Of a DNA stretch of 64,000 nucleotides, positions 15,819 through 25,031 are shown one piece after another (positions within the stretch are counted from its first letter, which is position 1; the number at the start of each line of letters is the position of its first letter). Made by a program: the position numbers and the translations under genes. The notes under the pieces are model-generated. The model made no database searches. It was not told the origin of the DNA and saw only the letters and a list, made by a program, of their open reading frames with translations. Origin of the DNA: Mariniflexile fucanivorans (lineage in GTDB: Bacteria; Bacteroidota; Bacteroidia; Flavobacteriales; Flavobacteriaceae); NCBI RefSeq assembly GCF_004341235.1, contig NZ_SLUP01000003.1, forward strand, positions 186,001 to 250,000, written 5' to 3'.

Positions 15819-18440
15819 TTAATCGGCATCCATATCCATAATTAAATTGGCTATTAATGCCGTCCAACCGGTTTGGTGAGATGCGCCTAAACCTTTACCA
15901 TTATCACCATCAAAAAACTCGTAAAATAGGTGTAAATCTTTAAAATGAGCATCGTTTGAAAACTGCTTACCTTCACTATCGGCATGATATTGAAACTTGC
16001 CTTCGCCATTGGCCTCAAATAGTTTTATCAAACGCTTTGTAAGCTCGTTAGCAATTTGTTTAAGGTTGAGCTTGTTACCAGAACCCGTTGGAAATTCATA
16101 TTGATATGTTGGCCCATAAAAAGTGTAATACTTACGCAACGACTGTATAATCATATAATTTAAAGGCATCCAAATAGGACCTCGCCAATTGGAATTCCCG
16201 CCAAACATATTGGAACGACTCTCTCCTGGTTCATATTGAATTTGATGGTGCCCATAATGCTGAAACACAAAAGGATGCGCTTCATGGTACTTGGATAGCG
16301 AACGAACGCCGTAATCGGACAGGAACTCGTTTTCATCCAACAAACGAATCAACAAATGCTCTAACCTAAACCCACGCATGATGGCGAATAGGTAATTACC
16401 TTCGGAATTGGTTTCATCTAAATTAGTAATTAAGGAAGCTAAATCTGGGCGGGTTCGCATAATTTCATTTGCTCTAAACCTGAAATCTTTCAATTCTTCG
16501 AACAGGTCCTTATGCATAATCTCTACTGCAAACATAGGTATCACACCTACCAACGAACGTACTTTTAGTCGATTGGTACTGCCATTAGCCATTTCTACCA
16601 CATCGTAATAGAAATTATCTTCATCATCCCAAAGTGAAATATCTTTTTGACCAATATGATGCATGGCCCAAGCAATATTCAGGAAATGCCTAAAAAACTT
16701 AGCCGCCGATTCTTCGTAGATTTTATTGGTTTTTGAAAGCTCTAGCGACATGCGCAACATATTAAGCGTAAACATAGCCATCCAACTGGTGGCATCGGCT
16801 TGTTGCATTCTGGTAATACCGGGCGGCATGTGGTTTCTGTCGAACACCCCTATATTATCCAAACCTAAAAAGCCTCCTTCAAACAAATCGGTACCACTTT
16901 TATCTTTTTGGTTTACCCACCATGTGAAATTAATAAGCAGTTTTTGAAAGGCTTTTTCTAAAAACTCCGTATCACCTTTACCTGTATAATTTTTGTCTTT
17001 ATCGTACACATTCCAAACGGCATACGAATGTACGGGTGGGTTTACATCGCTAAAGTTCCACTCGTAAGCAGGAATTTGGCCGTTAGGATGCATGTAGTTT
17101 TCTTTTAAAACCAACAACAACTGTTCTTTGGCGAAAAACGGATCTATTTCTACAAACGATGCCATGTGAAATGCTAGATCCCAAGCGGCATACCATGGGT
17201 ACTCCCATTTATCGGGCATGGAAATAACATGCCTATTGGTAAGATGTTGCCAACTGTAATTTCGCATGTTTGCTCTTTCGGGTTTTCCTTCACCGGGACC
17301 ACCAAACAGCCATTTAAACACATCGTTATAATAGAATTGTTTTGTCCATAACAAGCCAGAAAAAGCACTTCTGGCAATGGCTTGGTGGGTTTCTGGAATG
17401 TCGGTCTTTATGGTTTCGGAATAAAATTCTTCACATTCCAAAATGCGCTGTTGGAAAATAGCATCAAAATCACCCCAAGGGTCTTTCACTTTATTTTTAC
17501 TTAAGCGTATTTTTATGGTTTTCTCCTCACCTGCTTTTAATTTTAACTGATGCCATACTGCAAATTTAGTTCCTACTTTTTTTGGATTTACAGTGGCTTC
17601 ACCATCTACCACATAATCGTTAATACCATCTTTTACATATTCAACATCGTTTTCGAAGTTATAAATACGTTTGTTATTGGTTTCGTTATCACAAAATAAC
17701 TGTTCACCAGCTTCGTGATATAAATAATAACTACCATTTCTAACGCTTCTAGATTGTACGCTGTTGTTTGAAACCGATCTCATAACGGGGCGTTCATAAC
17801 GTTTGTTGTGTTTCCAAAAATTACGAAACCATAAATGTGGCAATACGTGAATGGCAGCTGCTTTTTTGCCTCTATTCACCACAGTGACTTTCATTAGAAT
17901 ATCTTCTATATTGGCCTTAGCATATTCTATGTAACAATCAAAATAGGCACTGTTTTTAAAAGCATCGGTATCTAACAACTCGTATTCAAATTCATGACGA
18001 CCACGCTTGTTGCCGTTAACCAAATCGCCATATGGAAATTCGTTCTGCGGGTATTTATAAAGATATTTTGAATAGGAATGTGTGGGCGATGATACTTGAT
18101 GGAAATAAAGTTCCTTCACATCTTCCCCATGGTTGCCTTGGTTGTTGGTAAGCCCAAACAGGCGTTCTTTTAAGATAGGATCTTTCCCATTCCAAAATGT
18201 AGGTGCTAAACACAATATTTCTCGAGAATCGCAAAAGCCACCTATCCCTTCTTCCCCCCAACGGTAAGCATTACTTCGTGCTTTTTCATGATCTATAAAC
18301 TCCCATGCCTCTCCATGATTGCTATAATCTTCCCTAACGGTTCCCCATTGTCTTTCGGCTAAATAAGGTCCCCATTTTTTCCAATTTTTATAATTGTTGG
18401 GTACTTTTAATCTTTCTGCTTCAGAACCTTTTTGAATCAT
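15819..18440 (-). CDS. GH63-like glucosidase
   Basis: An 873-residue soluble protein of the GH63/MGH1-like family. The N-terminus (LAERQWGTVREDYSNHGEAW, then GFCDSREILCLAPTFWNGKD) is typical of bacterial GH63 proteins. In the C-terminal alpha/alpha toroid, WYAAWDLAFHMA carries the probable acid Asp. The YEPGESRSNMFGGNSNWRGP block carries the probable base Glu and the substrate Trp. With no signal peptide it is cytoplasmic. Family members remove alpha-glucose from short glucosides, glucosylglycerate or mannosylglycerate. The exact substrate is unknown. It is convergent with ribB and 50 bp from it. Confidence 0.85.
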   Translation of the reverse strand: MIQKGSEAERLKVPNNYKNWKKWGPYLAERQWGTVREDYSNHGEAWEFIDHEKARSNAYRWGEEGIGGFCDSREILCLAPTFWNGKDPILKERLFGLTNNQGNHGEDVKELYFHQVSSPTHSYSKYLYKYPQNEFPYGDLVNGNKRGRHEFEYELLDTDAFKNSAYFDCYIEYAKANIEDILMKVTVVNRGKKAAAIHVLPHLWFRNFWKHNKRYERPVMRSVSNNSVQSRSVRNGSYYLYHEAGEQLFCDNETNNKRIYNFENDVEYVKDGINDYVVDGEATVNPKKVGTKFAVWHQLKLKAGEEKTIKIRLSKNKVKDPWGDFDAIFQQRILECEEFYSETIKTDIPETHQAIARSAFSGLLWTKQFYYNDVFKWLFGGPGEGKPERANMRNYSWQHLTNRHVISMPDKWEYPWYAAWDLAFHMASFVEIDPFFAKEQLLLVLKENYMHPNGQIPAYEWNFSDVNPPVHSYAVWNVYDKDKNYTGKGDTEFLEKAFQKLLINFTWWVNQKDKSGTDLFEGGFLGLDNIGVFDRNHMPPGITRMQQADATSWMAMFTLNMLRMSLELSKTNKIYEESAAKFFRHFLNIAWAMHHIGQKDISLWDDEDNFYYDVVEMANGSTNRLKVRSLVGVIPMFAVEIMHKDLFEELKDFRFRANEIMRTRPDLASLITNLDETNSEGNYLFAIMRGFRLEHLLIRLLDENEFLSDYGVRSLSKYHEAHPFVFQHYGHHQIQYEPGESRSNMFGGNSNWRGPIWMPLNYMIIQSLRKYYTFYGPTYQYEFPTGSGNKLNLKQIANELTKRLIKLFEANGEGKFQYHADSEGKQFSNDAHFKDLHLFYEFFDGDNGKGLGASHQTGWTALIANLIMDMDAD

Positions 18441-18708
18441 ATGCTTTAGTTATAAGAGTTTTTGTAATAAGAATAAAACCCTTAAAAAACTTCAATTTTC
18501 AACATATTAATAACGTTAAAATTGATTGCTTTACTAGGCTTTAAATTAAAAATAAGACTTTTTTTTGAGGTTTTTTTGCACCTATTAAAAGTATTGCCTA
18601 ATTGCTATTTTTGTTAGGTTTCTTTTAATATCTCGCAAAAAAAATAGCTGATAAATTAACGAACTCTCACTTTAAGAAAACACAGACCGTTATTAAAAAG
18701 AATATAAT

Positions 18709-19506
18709 TTACCACTCGCGAAGCTTATTCAACGCTTCTTGGGCTTCCAATTCTTTTTGAGAAATCACTTTTAAAAACGATGGATGCTGCTCTATGGCAT
18801 ATTCAATGCGTTTTACAATATCATCGGTAGATTCATTTTCATAATCTATTACCAAAGGTTCTTTTATTTCAATGGATTGCAGTATGTTTTTCTTTTTAAT
18901 ACGCAAACCTTTTTTATCGAACGATCGTCTAAAACCATCAATAACTATAGGTACTACCACTGGTTGATATTTTTTTATAATGAATGCTGTTCCTTTTCTA
19001 ATAGGTTTAAAAGGTGTTGTTGTCCCTTGCGGAAAAGTAATAACCCAACCATCATCCAACGCTTTACCTATATTGGAAATATCACTCATTTTCACCTGGC
19101 GGTTTACGTCCTGCCCCTCGGCTCTCCACGTACGTTCAATACTAATAGACCCCATATATGCCAAAATTTTTGGCAGTAAACCAGCTTTCATAGTTTCTTT
19201 GGCTGCAACATAATAGATGTTTAATTTAGGATTCCATATATACCCAATGTTTTTAATGGAATCTGTTCGTCCACTTAAACTTGCATTAAATACATGGAAC
19301 ATCGCCACCACATCGGCAAAATAGGTTTGATGGTTTGATATGAACAACACATTGTTATCAGGCAGGTTTTTTAGAACCTCAGAGCCTTCTATTTGCAACT
19401 CGTTAAAACCACGGAAGCGTCTGTGTGTTAAAGCCCCAAAAATTCTGATAAGCCATTTTTTTACAAAAAGGATATGGCCAAATGGATTTCTTTTAAACAA
19501 TCCCAT
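18709..19506 (-). CDS. 1-acyl-sn-glycerol-3-phosphate acyltransferase (PlsC-like)
   Basis: A 265-residue acyltransferase with the PlsC motifs in order: SNHQTYFADV (NHX4D catalytic block, about residues 56-65), a middle segment with GSISIERTWR, FPQGTTTPFKPIRKGT (substrate-binding block III), and VVPIVIDGFRRSF. It is membrane-associated through the N-terminal hydrophobic stretch. It likely acylates lysophosphatidate or a related glycerolipid. FPQGTTT replaces the usual FPEGT, with Gln for Glu, as seen in some Bacteroidota homologues. The NUDIX gene lies 50 bp away on the same strand. Confidence 0.88.
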   Translation of the reverse strand: MGLFKRNPFGHILFVKKWLIRIFGALTHRRFRGFNELQIEGSEVLKNLPDNNVLFISNHQTYFADVVAMFHVFNASLSGRTDSIKNIGYIWNPKLNIYYVAAKETMKAGLLPKILAYMGSISIERTWRAEGQDVNRQVKMSDISNIGKALDDGWVITFPQGTTTPFKPIRKGTAFIIKKYQPVVVPIVIDGFRRSFDKKGLRIKKKNILQSIEIKEPLVIDYENESTDDIVKRIEYAIEQHPSFLKVISQKELEAQEALNKLREW

Positions 19507-19556
19507 AAATCGCGCGTCAAATTAATTAGTTAGTACAAATGTAGTAAATCTATAAA

Positions 19557-20198
19557 CTACATGAGTTGTTTTAATACGTCTTTAATCTCGCTTAGCATCA
19601 TAGCCGTAGCACCCCAAACCACATAATTGTTAAGTTTAAACGCAGGCACCTCAACTTCAACACTATACGACGTGCTTACTTTTTCAGTAATAATATTGGC
19701 ATCATCTAAAAAATGACTCAATTTTACTTCAATAATGGCTTCAACCTCCTTATCTTGTTTTATAAATCGAGGCGTTTCCTTAGAAATGCCAATAAAAGGA
19801 TGCACATAAAAATTACTTGGAGGTATGTAAACTTCACTTAATGCCCGAAGTACTTTTATATTATCTGAAGGCACCCCAACTTCCTCAAAAGTTTCTCTAA
19901 TGGCTGCAGCTTCAATAGAGGTATCGTATATTTCCAGCTTCCCTCCTGGAAACCCAACTTGTGCAGAATGCACGCCTTTATAGGTTTTACGCAATGTTAA
20001 AACAAGGTGTGTTTCTTGGTTTTTATTAGGATAAAACAACGCTAATACGCCTGCACTTTTAGCGTATTTAATGGTATCTGCTTGCTGTTTTAACAGTTCT
20101 TGCCTAAATGGAGGCACCATTTTTAACTGAGATGCTTGTGCTGGTAGCGGTATATTTTCTATTTTTGAGATTGCTAGTGAAAAATCATCAAAATTCAT
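19557..20198 (-). CDS. NUDIX hydrolase, CoA pyrophosphatase-like
   Basis: A 213-residue protein with a complete NUDIX box, GGKLEIYDTSIEAAAIRETFEEVG (Gx5Ex7REUxEExGU, about residues 84-107). The preceding region LALFYPNKNQETHLVLTLRK and the VHSAQVGFPGGK approach are typical of CoA pyrophosphatases (NudL/YeaB/Pcd1 group). These cleave CoA or acyl-CoA to phosphopantetheine and 3',5'-ADP. No signal peptide. Its start codon faces that of the cyclophilin gene across only three bases, so its promoter must lie inside the neighbouring coding sequence. Confidence 0.9.
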   Translation of the reverse strand: MNFDDFSLAISKIENIPLPAQASQLKMVPPFRQELLKQQADTIKYAKSAGVLALFYPNKNQETHLVLTLRKTYKGVHSAQVGFPGGKLEIYDTSIEAAAIRETFEEVGVPSDNIKVLRALSEVYIPPSNFYVHPFIGISKETPRFIKQDKEVEAIIEVKLSHFLDDANIITEKVSTSYSVEVEVPAFKLNNYVVWGATAMMLSEIKDVLKQLM

Positions 20199-20201
20199 TC
20201 T

Positions 20202-20915
20202 ATGAGACTTGTATTACTGTTATCGGTTTTCTTTCTATTTCTAAACTGTGAAGATAAGCAAAGTAAAAAGAAAATAAATCCTAAAAAAGAAATAACAACT
20301 ATTGTAAAAGAAGAAGGCTTGACGGGAGACGAAGACACCACCGATGTTGTGAATAGACCTTTCCCCAAGCTAAACTCTAAAAATGCCATGGAATTTTTTC
20401 TACAGTACGACAAAATGCATAAAGAAAACAAAGTGCGTTTAACCACCGATTTTGGAACTATTGATATTTTATTGTTTAATGAAACCAAATTTCACCGTTC
20501 CAACTTTATATTTTTAACCAAGCAGAAATATTTTAACGGCACCCAATTTTATAGAGTGATTGATAATTTTATGGTACAGGCCGGAAATAGCGACGATAGA
20601 AAAACAGCCAACAAACGCAATTATATTGGCAAATACTTATTACCACCAGATACCAAGCGTGGATTTAAACACGACCGAGGCATGGTTTCCATGCCCAGTA
20701 GCGATATTGAAAACCCCCATAAATTAGCTTCGCCATACGAGTTTTTTATAGTACAACAACAAGGAGGTTCGCACTTTCTAGATGGTGATTATACTATTTT
20801 TGGAAAAGTAACCAGCGGCATGGATGTAGTTGATAAAATTGCCGCTGTTGAAAACGATGAAGCCGATTGGCCCCTTAAAAATATTTATATTAGAAAAGCG
20901 GAAATAATAAATTAG
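20202..20915 (+). CDS. Lipoprotein peptidyl-prolyl cis-trans isomerase (cyclophilin type)
   Basis: A 237-residue protein. The N-terminus MRLVLLLSVFFLFLNC is a lipoprotein signal peptide with the lipidated Cys at residue 16, then a Lys-rich linker. The cyclophilin fold runs from about residue 85 (VRLTTDFGTIDILLF) to the end. It includes FYRVIDNFMVQAGNSD, the core active-site Arg and Phe region, and GMVSMPSSDIENP in place of the usual GxxSMAN. It likely helps fold envelope proteins in the periplasm. The start is fixed by the signal peptide. Confidence 0.9.
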   Translation: MRLVLLLSVFFLFLNCEDKQSKKKINPKKEITTIVKEEGLTGDEDTTDVVNRPFPKLNSKNAMEFFLQYDKMHKENKVRLTTDFGTIDILLFNETKFHRSNFIFLTKQKYFNGTQFYRVIDNFMVQAGNSDDRKTANKRNYIGKYLLPPDTKRGFKHDRGMVSMPSSDIENPHKLASPYEFFIVQQQGGSHFLDGDYTIFGKVTSGMDVVDKIAAVENDEADWPLKNIYIRKAEIIN

Positions 20916-20934
20916 GTGTTGGGTGTTGGGAAAC

Positions 20935-21573
20935 CTACCTATCTAAATCTTCAAACACCTCAGTGTCATCCTTGTACAAACTGGGTAAGCTTATTTTAAA
21001 CTTAACAGCAATTAAGCGTACCGCAATGACTACCGAACCAGAAATTACGAATACAATATTATTGTCAATTGGTAATTTACGAAGTAGAAAATAAGTAAAA
21101 CCGCCTAAAATACAAGCTGTGGCATAAACCTCTTTCCTGAAAATTACAGGGATTTCATTACATAAAATATCCCTAATAACACCTCCAAAACAAGCGGTTA
21201 TAGTACCTAATGCAATACAAATAATGGGGTGCAAACCAATGGCTAGACCTTTTTGTATACCCACAACAGTGTATAGACCAATACCTATGGTATCAAATAA
21301 GAATAAAGATATTCGTAAAAAATCAAGACGCTTTCTAAATATGATGGAAAAAACAGTAGCGCCTATAATGGCGTACACATAAATCATGTTCACCATCCAC
21401 GTTACTGGTGTTATACCTATAAGAATATCCCTGAGTGTACCGCCACCTACCGAGGTTACAAAAGCAATAATAAGTACGCCGAAAGGATCCATTCTTTTTT
21501 CTAAAGCAACCAATACTCCAGAAATAGCAAAAGCAAAAGTTCCGAGTATCTCTATAATTTGAAAAAACATCAT
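20935..21573 (-). CDS. UPF0126/TRIC-like membrane protein
   Basis: A 212-residue protein with about seven hydrophobic helices arranged as two repeats of the UPF0126 (glycine transporter/TRIC) domain. Each repeat has the same signature: VTSVGGGTLRDILIG near residues 41-55 and TACFGGVIRDILCNEIP near residues 127-143. Bacterial members are reported as prokaryotic TRIC-type cation channels or glycine-linked transporters, so the substrate is uncertain. It follows the RDD gene on the same strand. A (CCCAAAA)n leader, in coding-strand sense, ends five bases before its ATG. Confidence 0.88.
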   Translation of the reverse strand: MMFFQIIEILGTFAFAISGVLVALEKRMDPFGVLIIAFVTSVGGGTLRDILIGITPVTWMVNMIYVYAIIGATVFSIIFRKRLDFLRISLFLFDTIGIGLYTVVGIQKGLAIGLHPIICIALGTITACFGGVIRDILCNEIPVIFRKEVYATACILGGFTYFLLRKLPIDNNIVFVISGSVVIAVRLIAVKFKISLPSLYKDDTEVFEDLDR

Positions 21574-21578
21574 GATTT

Positions 21579-21637
21579 GGGTGTTGGGTTTTGGGTTTTG
21601 GGTTTTGGGTTTTGGGTTTTGGGTTTTGGGTTTTGGG
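21579..21637. repeat. Heptamer array (GGGTTTT) with nine G-triplets
   Basis: Nine GGG triplets are spaced exactly 7 bp apart; the first spacer is tgtt and all later ones are tttt. The array can form a G-quadruplex on the plus strand, which is the template strand of the channel gene. It stops five bases before that gene's start codon. Confidence 0.95.
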
Positions 21638-21666
21638 TGAAAATACTTTTAACTTTCTACTTCAAC

Positions 21667-22392
21667 CTACATATTCTGAGTATAATAATTATAATCTTTT
21701 AAAATGGTGTTTATAAAATCGACATCATATAAATTAGATTCTATATTTAACACATTACATACTTTATTTCTTAATAAGGTAAGTGTTTTAAAGTCGTTAT
21801 TCTTTTTTGAAATAAGGAAAGCTTCCTTTATAATGCGTACATCTTTATCGGTTAATAGCGTCACATTATTAAAAACAGGTTGATAATCTACTTCCAAATC
21901 TTCTAAAATGGTACTGGTTATTTTATGTTTTTTCTTCACACTTATAACAACAGTTCCTGCGGCGGCATCACCAATACGTTGTTTTTTATCCGATAGTAAA
22001 ATACTTAACACGCCAATAGAAGCAAAAAACAACCATATATCTACAATGCGCAACATCCATCTAACAAGCAAATTATACCATTGGGTTGGAGCGCCATCTA
22101 AACGCACCACTTTTATTTTCAATATCATTTTACCAATGGTTTGTCCGCCAAAAATAATATGACATAACACAGAATAAAAAAGGGCTGGCAAGGTGAGTAA
22201 GCCTAAAATACCACGACGTGTCCAATCGTCCGTTTCGAAAATATCAGATAGGGCAACAACATTCTCCATGATGGTGATATAGGTCAATAAAATAAGACCA
22301 TCAATTAAGAATGCGACAAAACGTTCGCCCAAACCAATTAATTTGTAATCTAAATTAACATTTTGTGCCGTGTTAATTGCTAAATTGCTCAT
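21667..22392 (-). CDS. RDD family membrane protein
   Basis: A 241-residue protein whose first ~150 residues form an RDD domain. GLGERFVAFLIDGLILLTY carries the conserved Arg and Asp in helix 1, two more helices follow, and DKKQRIGDAAAGTVVIS closes the domain. The C-terminal ~90 residues are soluble (LTDKDVRIIKEAFLISKKNN) and predicted helical. The RDD family has been tied to ion or small-solute transport, but the role is not established. It is divergent from the SpoIIM gene with 35 bp between starts. This RDD / SpoIIM / MoxR / DUF58 neighbourhood is a conserved Bacteroidota cluster. Confidence 0.88.
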   Translation of the reverse strand: MSNLAINTAQNVNLDYKLIGLGERFVAFLIDGLILLTYITIMENVVALSDIFETDDWTRRGILGLLTLPALFYSVLCHIIFGGQTIGKMILKIKVVRLDGAPTQWYNLLVRWMLRIVDIWLFFASIGVLSILLSDKKQRIGDAAAGTVVISVKKKHKITSTILEDLEVDYQPVFNNVTLLTDKDVRIIKEAFLISKKNNDFKTLTLLRNKVCNVLNIESNLYDVDFINTILKDYNYYTQNM

Positions 22393-22427
22393 TGAAATGT
22401 ATATTCGTTTCTAATTAAAATAGTTTT

Positions 22428-23390
22428 ATGCGCGAAGCATCTTTCGTGAAGCAAAATAAAGAAAAATGGCTGGTTTTTGAAAGTGCGTTACATAATAATG
22501 CAAAAATAAATCCAGACGACTTAGCTTCCTACTACATTCATTTGACAAACGACTTGGCATATGCGCAAACGTATTACCCCGAAAGTAAGACTTTGCTGTA
22601 CTTAAACTCGTTGGCATCAGAGGCGCATCAAAAAATATATATCACCAAACGAGAATCAAAAAACAAAATTATTTCTTTTTGGAAATATGAATTTCCGTTA
22701 TTTTTCCGAAGCTATCAAAAAACCCTACTTTACACCTTTTTAATATTTATGGTAGCGGTTTGTATTGGTGCCATCTCAACGTTGAACGACGATTCGTTTG
22801 TGCGTTTAATTTTAGGTGATGGCTATGTAAACATGACCATTGAAAATATTGAAAAAGGTGAACCTATGGCGGTTTACAAAAGTGGCAGTAGTATCGGGTC
22901 TTTTTTAGGGATTACCATTAATAATATTCGAGTCGCTATTATTGCATTTGCATTTGGTGTGTTTTTTAGTGTGGGCACTATTTATATCCTGTTTAGCAAT
23001 GGCATCATGCTAGGTGCTTTTATCACGTTTTTTTACAACTATGGCATTTTAGAAAAAACATCAACCATTTGGCTGCATGGTACTATTGAAATTTCGGTGA
23101 TTGTAATTGCTGGTTGTGCCGGTTTGGTAATGGGAAATAGTTTTTTGTTTCCGAAAACCTATTCCAGACGAGTCGCTTTTACTAAAGGCGCCAAAGACGG
23201 ATTAAAAATTGTAGTAAGCACCATTCCGTTTTTTATTATTGCAGGTTTCATTGAAGGTTTTATAACCCGTTATGGCGAACAAATGCCTTGGATTTTATCA
23301 TACGGTATTATTGCTTGCTCGTTATTTTTAATCGTATTTTATTACGTTATTTACCCCATTAAGCTGAACAACACTTTTCAATCTGAATAA
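22428..23390 (+). CDS. Stage II sporulation protein M-like (SpoIIM/DUF95) membrane protein
   Basis: A 320-residue protein. The N-terminal ~100 residues are soluble (MREASFVKQNKEKWLVFESA, then LTNDLAYAQTYYPES). The rest carries about six helices of the SpoIIM/DUF95 family, including NNIRVAIIAFAFGVFFSVGT, MLGAFITFFYNYG and WLHGTIEISVIVIAGCAGLV. In this organism it cannot be a sporulation protein; homologues sit beside MoxR-DUF58 genes in many non-sporulating bacteria. It is the first plus-strand gene of a six-gene operon with tight junctions. Confidence 0.88.
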   Translation: MREASFVKQNKEKWLVFESALHNNAKINPDDLASYYIHLTNDLAYAQTYYPESKTLLYLNSLASEAHQKIYITKRESKNKIISFWKYEFPLFFRSYQKTLLYTFLIFMVAVCIGAISTLNDDSFVRLILGDGYVNMTIENIEKGEPMAVYKSGSSIGSFLGITINNIRVAIIAFAFGVFFSVGTIYILFSNGIMLGAFITFFYNYGILEKTSTIWLHGTIEISVIVIAGCAGLVMGNSFLFPKTYSRRVAFTKGAKDGLKIVVSTIPFFIIAGFIEGFITRYGEQMPWILSYGIIACSLFLIVFYYVIYPIKLNNTFQSE

Positions 23391-23395
23391 AAAAA

Positions 23396-24316
23396 ATGAA
23401 CAAACCCTACATAGAATTACGTAACAGAAATGATTTTGGCGAAACCATAAATACCTATTTCCTGTTTCTTAAATACAACTTTAAAAAATACACCAGTTTG
23501 TACTTGCGTTACAATGCCGTAAGTATCATTCTTTTAATTGTTGCGTCTTATTTATTAGTCACTGGTTTTATGGGTTTAGCCAGTAGAGATTTTAGATTCG
23601 GCATGAATAACGATGGCGACAATACCATTTATTTAATTGCTGGCGCTGTTGTTTTGGTGCTAATTTTGTTCATTACAGCACTTATAAACTATAGCTTTTC
23701 AAGCTCTTATATGGCAGAATATGTGAATAGCGAAGGAGAAGTGGAATCTAGAAATGTATGGCAAAATATTAAAAGTAACTTAGGCGCCATCATCCTATTT
23801 ATATTTTTAGGGATTGGACTTTACATTGGGTATATTATAGTGTCCCTTATTTTTGCTTTCATTCCCTTAATTGGCATGTTTGTACAATACGGACTTAGTT
23901 TCCTATTAACTGCTTTTTTTGGATTGACCTTTATGGCTATTTTTTCTAAAAACGAAGGATTAAGCCATGCCCTTTCCGAAGGTTGGTCGTTTACCTTTTC
24001 AAGTTTCGGCAAAGTGATTTTGTTTGGTTTGGTGATAGGTATTTTAAACTTAATGATTACCATGCTCATAGTTTCCATTCCTGGTTTTATTATTGGTATT
24101 TACGTTTATTTTTCAATAGAAAGCAATGTAGATTTAGCTACCAATGTTTTTGCAAGTATGGTTTTTACCTTGGGTTTTGCCATGTTTTTATTGGCGTTTA
24201 TTTACTCGCAAGCGTTATCTCAAGTAGCATACAGCGTGTTATATTACAATATTTTTGAAGAGAAAAACAATATTTTCTTAAGGAACAAAATTGAACAAAT
24301 TGGTGTTAATGACTAA
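23396..24316 (+). CDS. Multi-pass membrane protein of the MoxR-DUF58 cluster
   Basis: A 306-residue protein with about six hydrophobic segments (LLIVASYLLVTGFMGLA, IYLIAGAVVLVLILFITALI, LGAIILFIFLGIGLYIG and three later ones) and no enzymatic motif. The layout, including NEGLSHALSEGWSFTF between helices, resembles the uncharacterised integral-membrane family found between SpoIIM and DUF4129 genes in Bacteroidota. It begins five bases after the SpoIIM stop codon, and its own stop overlaps the next start (ATGACTAA). The function is unknown. Confidence 0.8.
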   Translation: MNKPYIELRNRNDFGETINTYFLFLKYNFKKYTSLYLRYNAVSIILLIVASYLLVTGFMGLASRDFRFGMNNDGDNTIYLIAGAVVLVLILFITALINYSFSSSYMAEYVNSEGEVESRNVWQNIKSNLGAIILFIFLGIGLYIGYIIVSLIFAFIPLIGMFVQYGLSFLLTAFFGLTFMAIFSKNEGLSHALSEGWSFTFSSFGKVILFGLVIGILNLMITMLIVSIPGFIIGIYVYFSIESNVDLATNVFASMVFTLGFAMFLLAFIYSQALSQVAYSVLYYNIFEEKNNIFLRNKIEQIGVND

Positions 24317-25031
24317 ATTTAAATACCATAATACGTTCCTTTCTGTAAGCTTTTTAATGAGTTATGGCTATGCTTTTGCACAAGATAGCATTCAGAAGGA
24401 TTCTTCAAAAATTCAAGTTACTTATTTTAAAAAAGCCATTAAACAACGTTACAACGGCGACGATTTTAACTACAACATCAACGATACCGGCGGCATCAAC
24501 TTATTGCAACGCATCTTACAGAAGTTTTTTGGATGGTTAGGTGATATTTTTGGGTTTGATATCGATTTCATAAATTATCAAACCTTAGAATATATTGTAT
24601 ATGGCTTTATGGGTGTGGCTTGTTTGTATTTAGTCATCAAGTTTTTAATGCAATCGCCTGTAAACTCTGTATTTAAAACTGAAACAAAAGATATTGACAC
24701 CTTTAAATATGTGGAAGAAAACATAAAAGACGTTAATTTTGACACTCTAATTTCTGATGCTTTAAAGGAAAACAACTTCCGTTTAGCAACTCGCTATTTG
24801 TATTTAAAATCATTAAAACTGCTTACCAATAAAAACAGTATTGAATGGCATTACGATAAAACGAATAGCGATTACATTAATGAAATTAAAGATGAAAACA
24901 CCAAGTCTGCTTTCAAGCGTATTTCATATATCTATGACTATGTTTGGTATGGCGAATTCCCTATAGATGAAGCTATTTACACAAAAAATAAATATGATTT
25001 CGATAAACTAAACACACTTCAACATGGATAA
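24309..25031 (+). CDS. DUF4129 domain protein
   Basis: A 240-residue protein when started at the ATG that overlaps the upstream stop (ATGACTAA). An upstream TTG would add six residues but gives a poorer signal sequence. MTKFKYHNTFLSVSFLMSYG, then YAFAQDS, reads as a signal peptide. One transmembrane helix lies near TLEYIVYGFMGVACLYLVIK. The C-terminal soluble part (NNFRLATRYLYLKSLKLLTN, TNSDYINEI, ISYIYDYVWYGEFPID) is the DUF4129 domain. It may form part of an envelope complex assembled by the MoxR ATPase; this is inferred from the conserved neighbourhood. Confidence 0.83.
   Translation: MTKFKYHNTFLSVSFLMSYGYAFAQDSIQKDSSKIQVTYFKKAIKQRYNGDDFNYNINDTGGINLLQRILQKFFGWLGDIFGFDIDFINYQTLEYIVYGFMGVACLYLVIKFLMQSPVNSVFKTETKDIDTFKYVEENIKDVNFDTLISDALKENNFRLATRYLYLKSLKLLTNKNSIEWHYDKTNSDYINEIKDENTKSAFKRISYIYDYVWYGEFPIDEAIYTKNKYDFDKLNTLQHG

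Noticed and set aside
21579-21637. True telomere of a linear replicon
   Set aside because: The array lies inside a gene cluster with normal sequence on both sides, and is only 59 bp long.
22428-23390. Evidence of sporulation from the SpoIIM-like gene
   Set aside because: The DUF95 family is widespread in non-sporulating bacteria, and the neighbourhood is the MoxR-DUF58 cluster.
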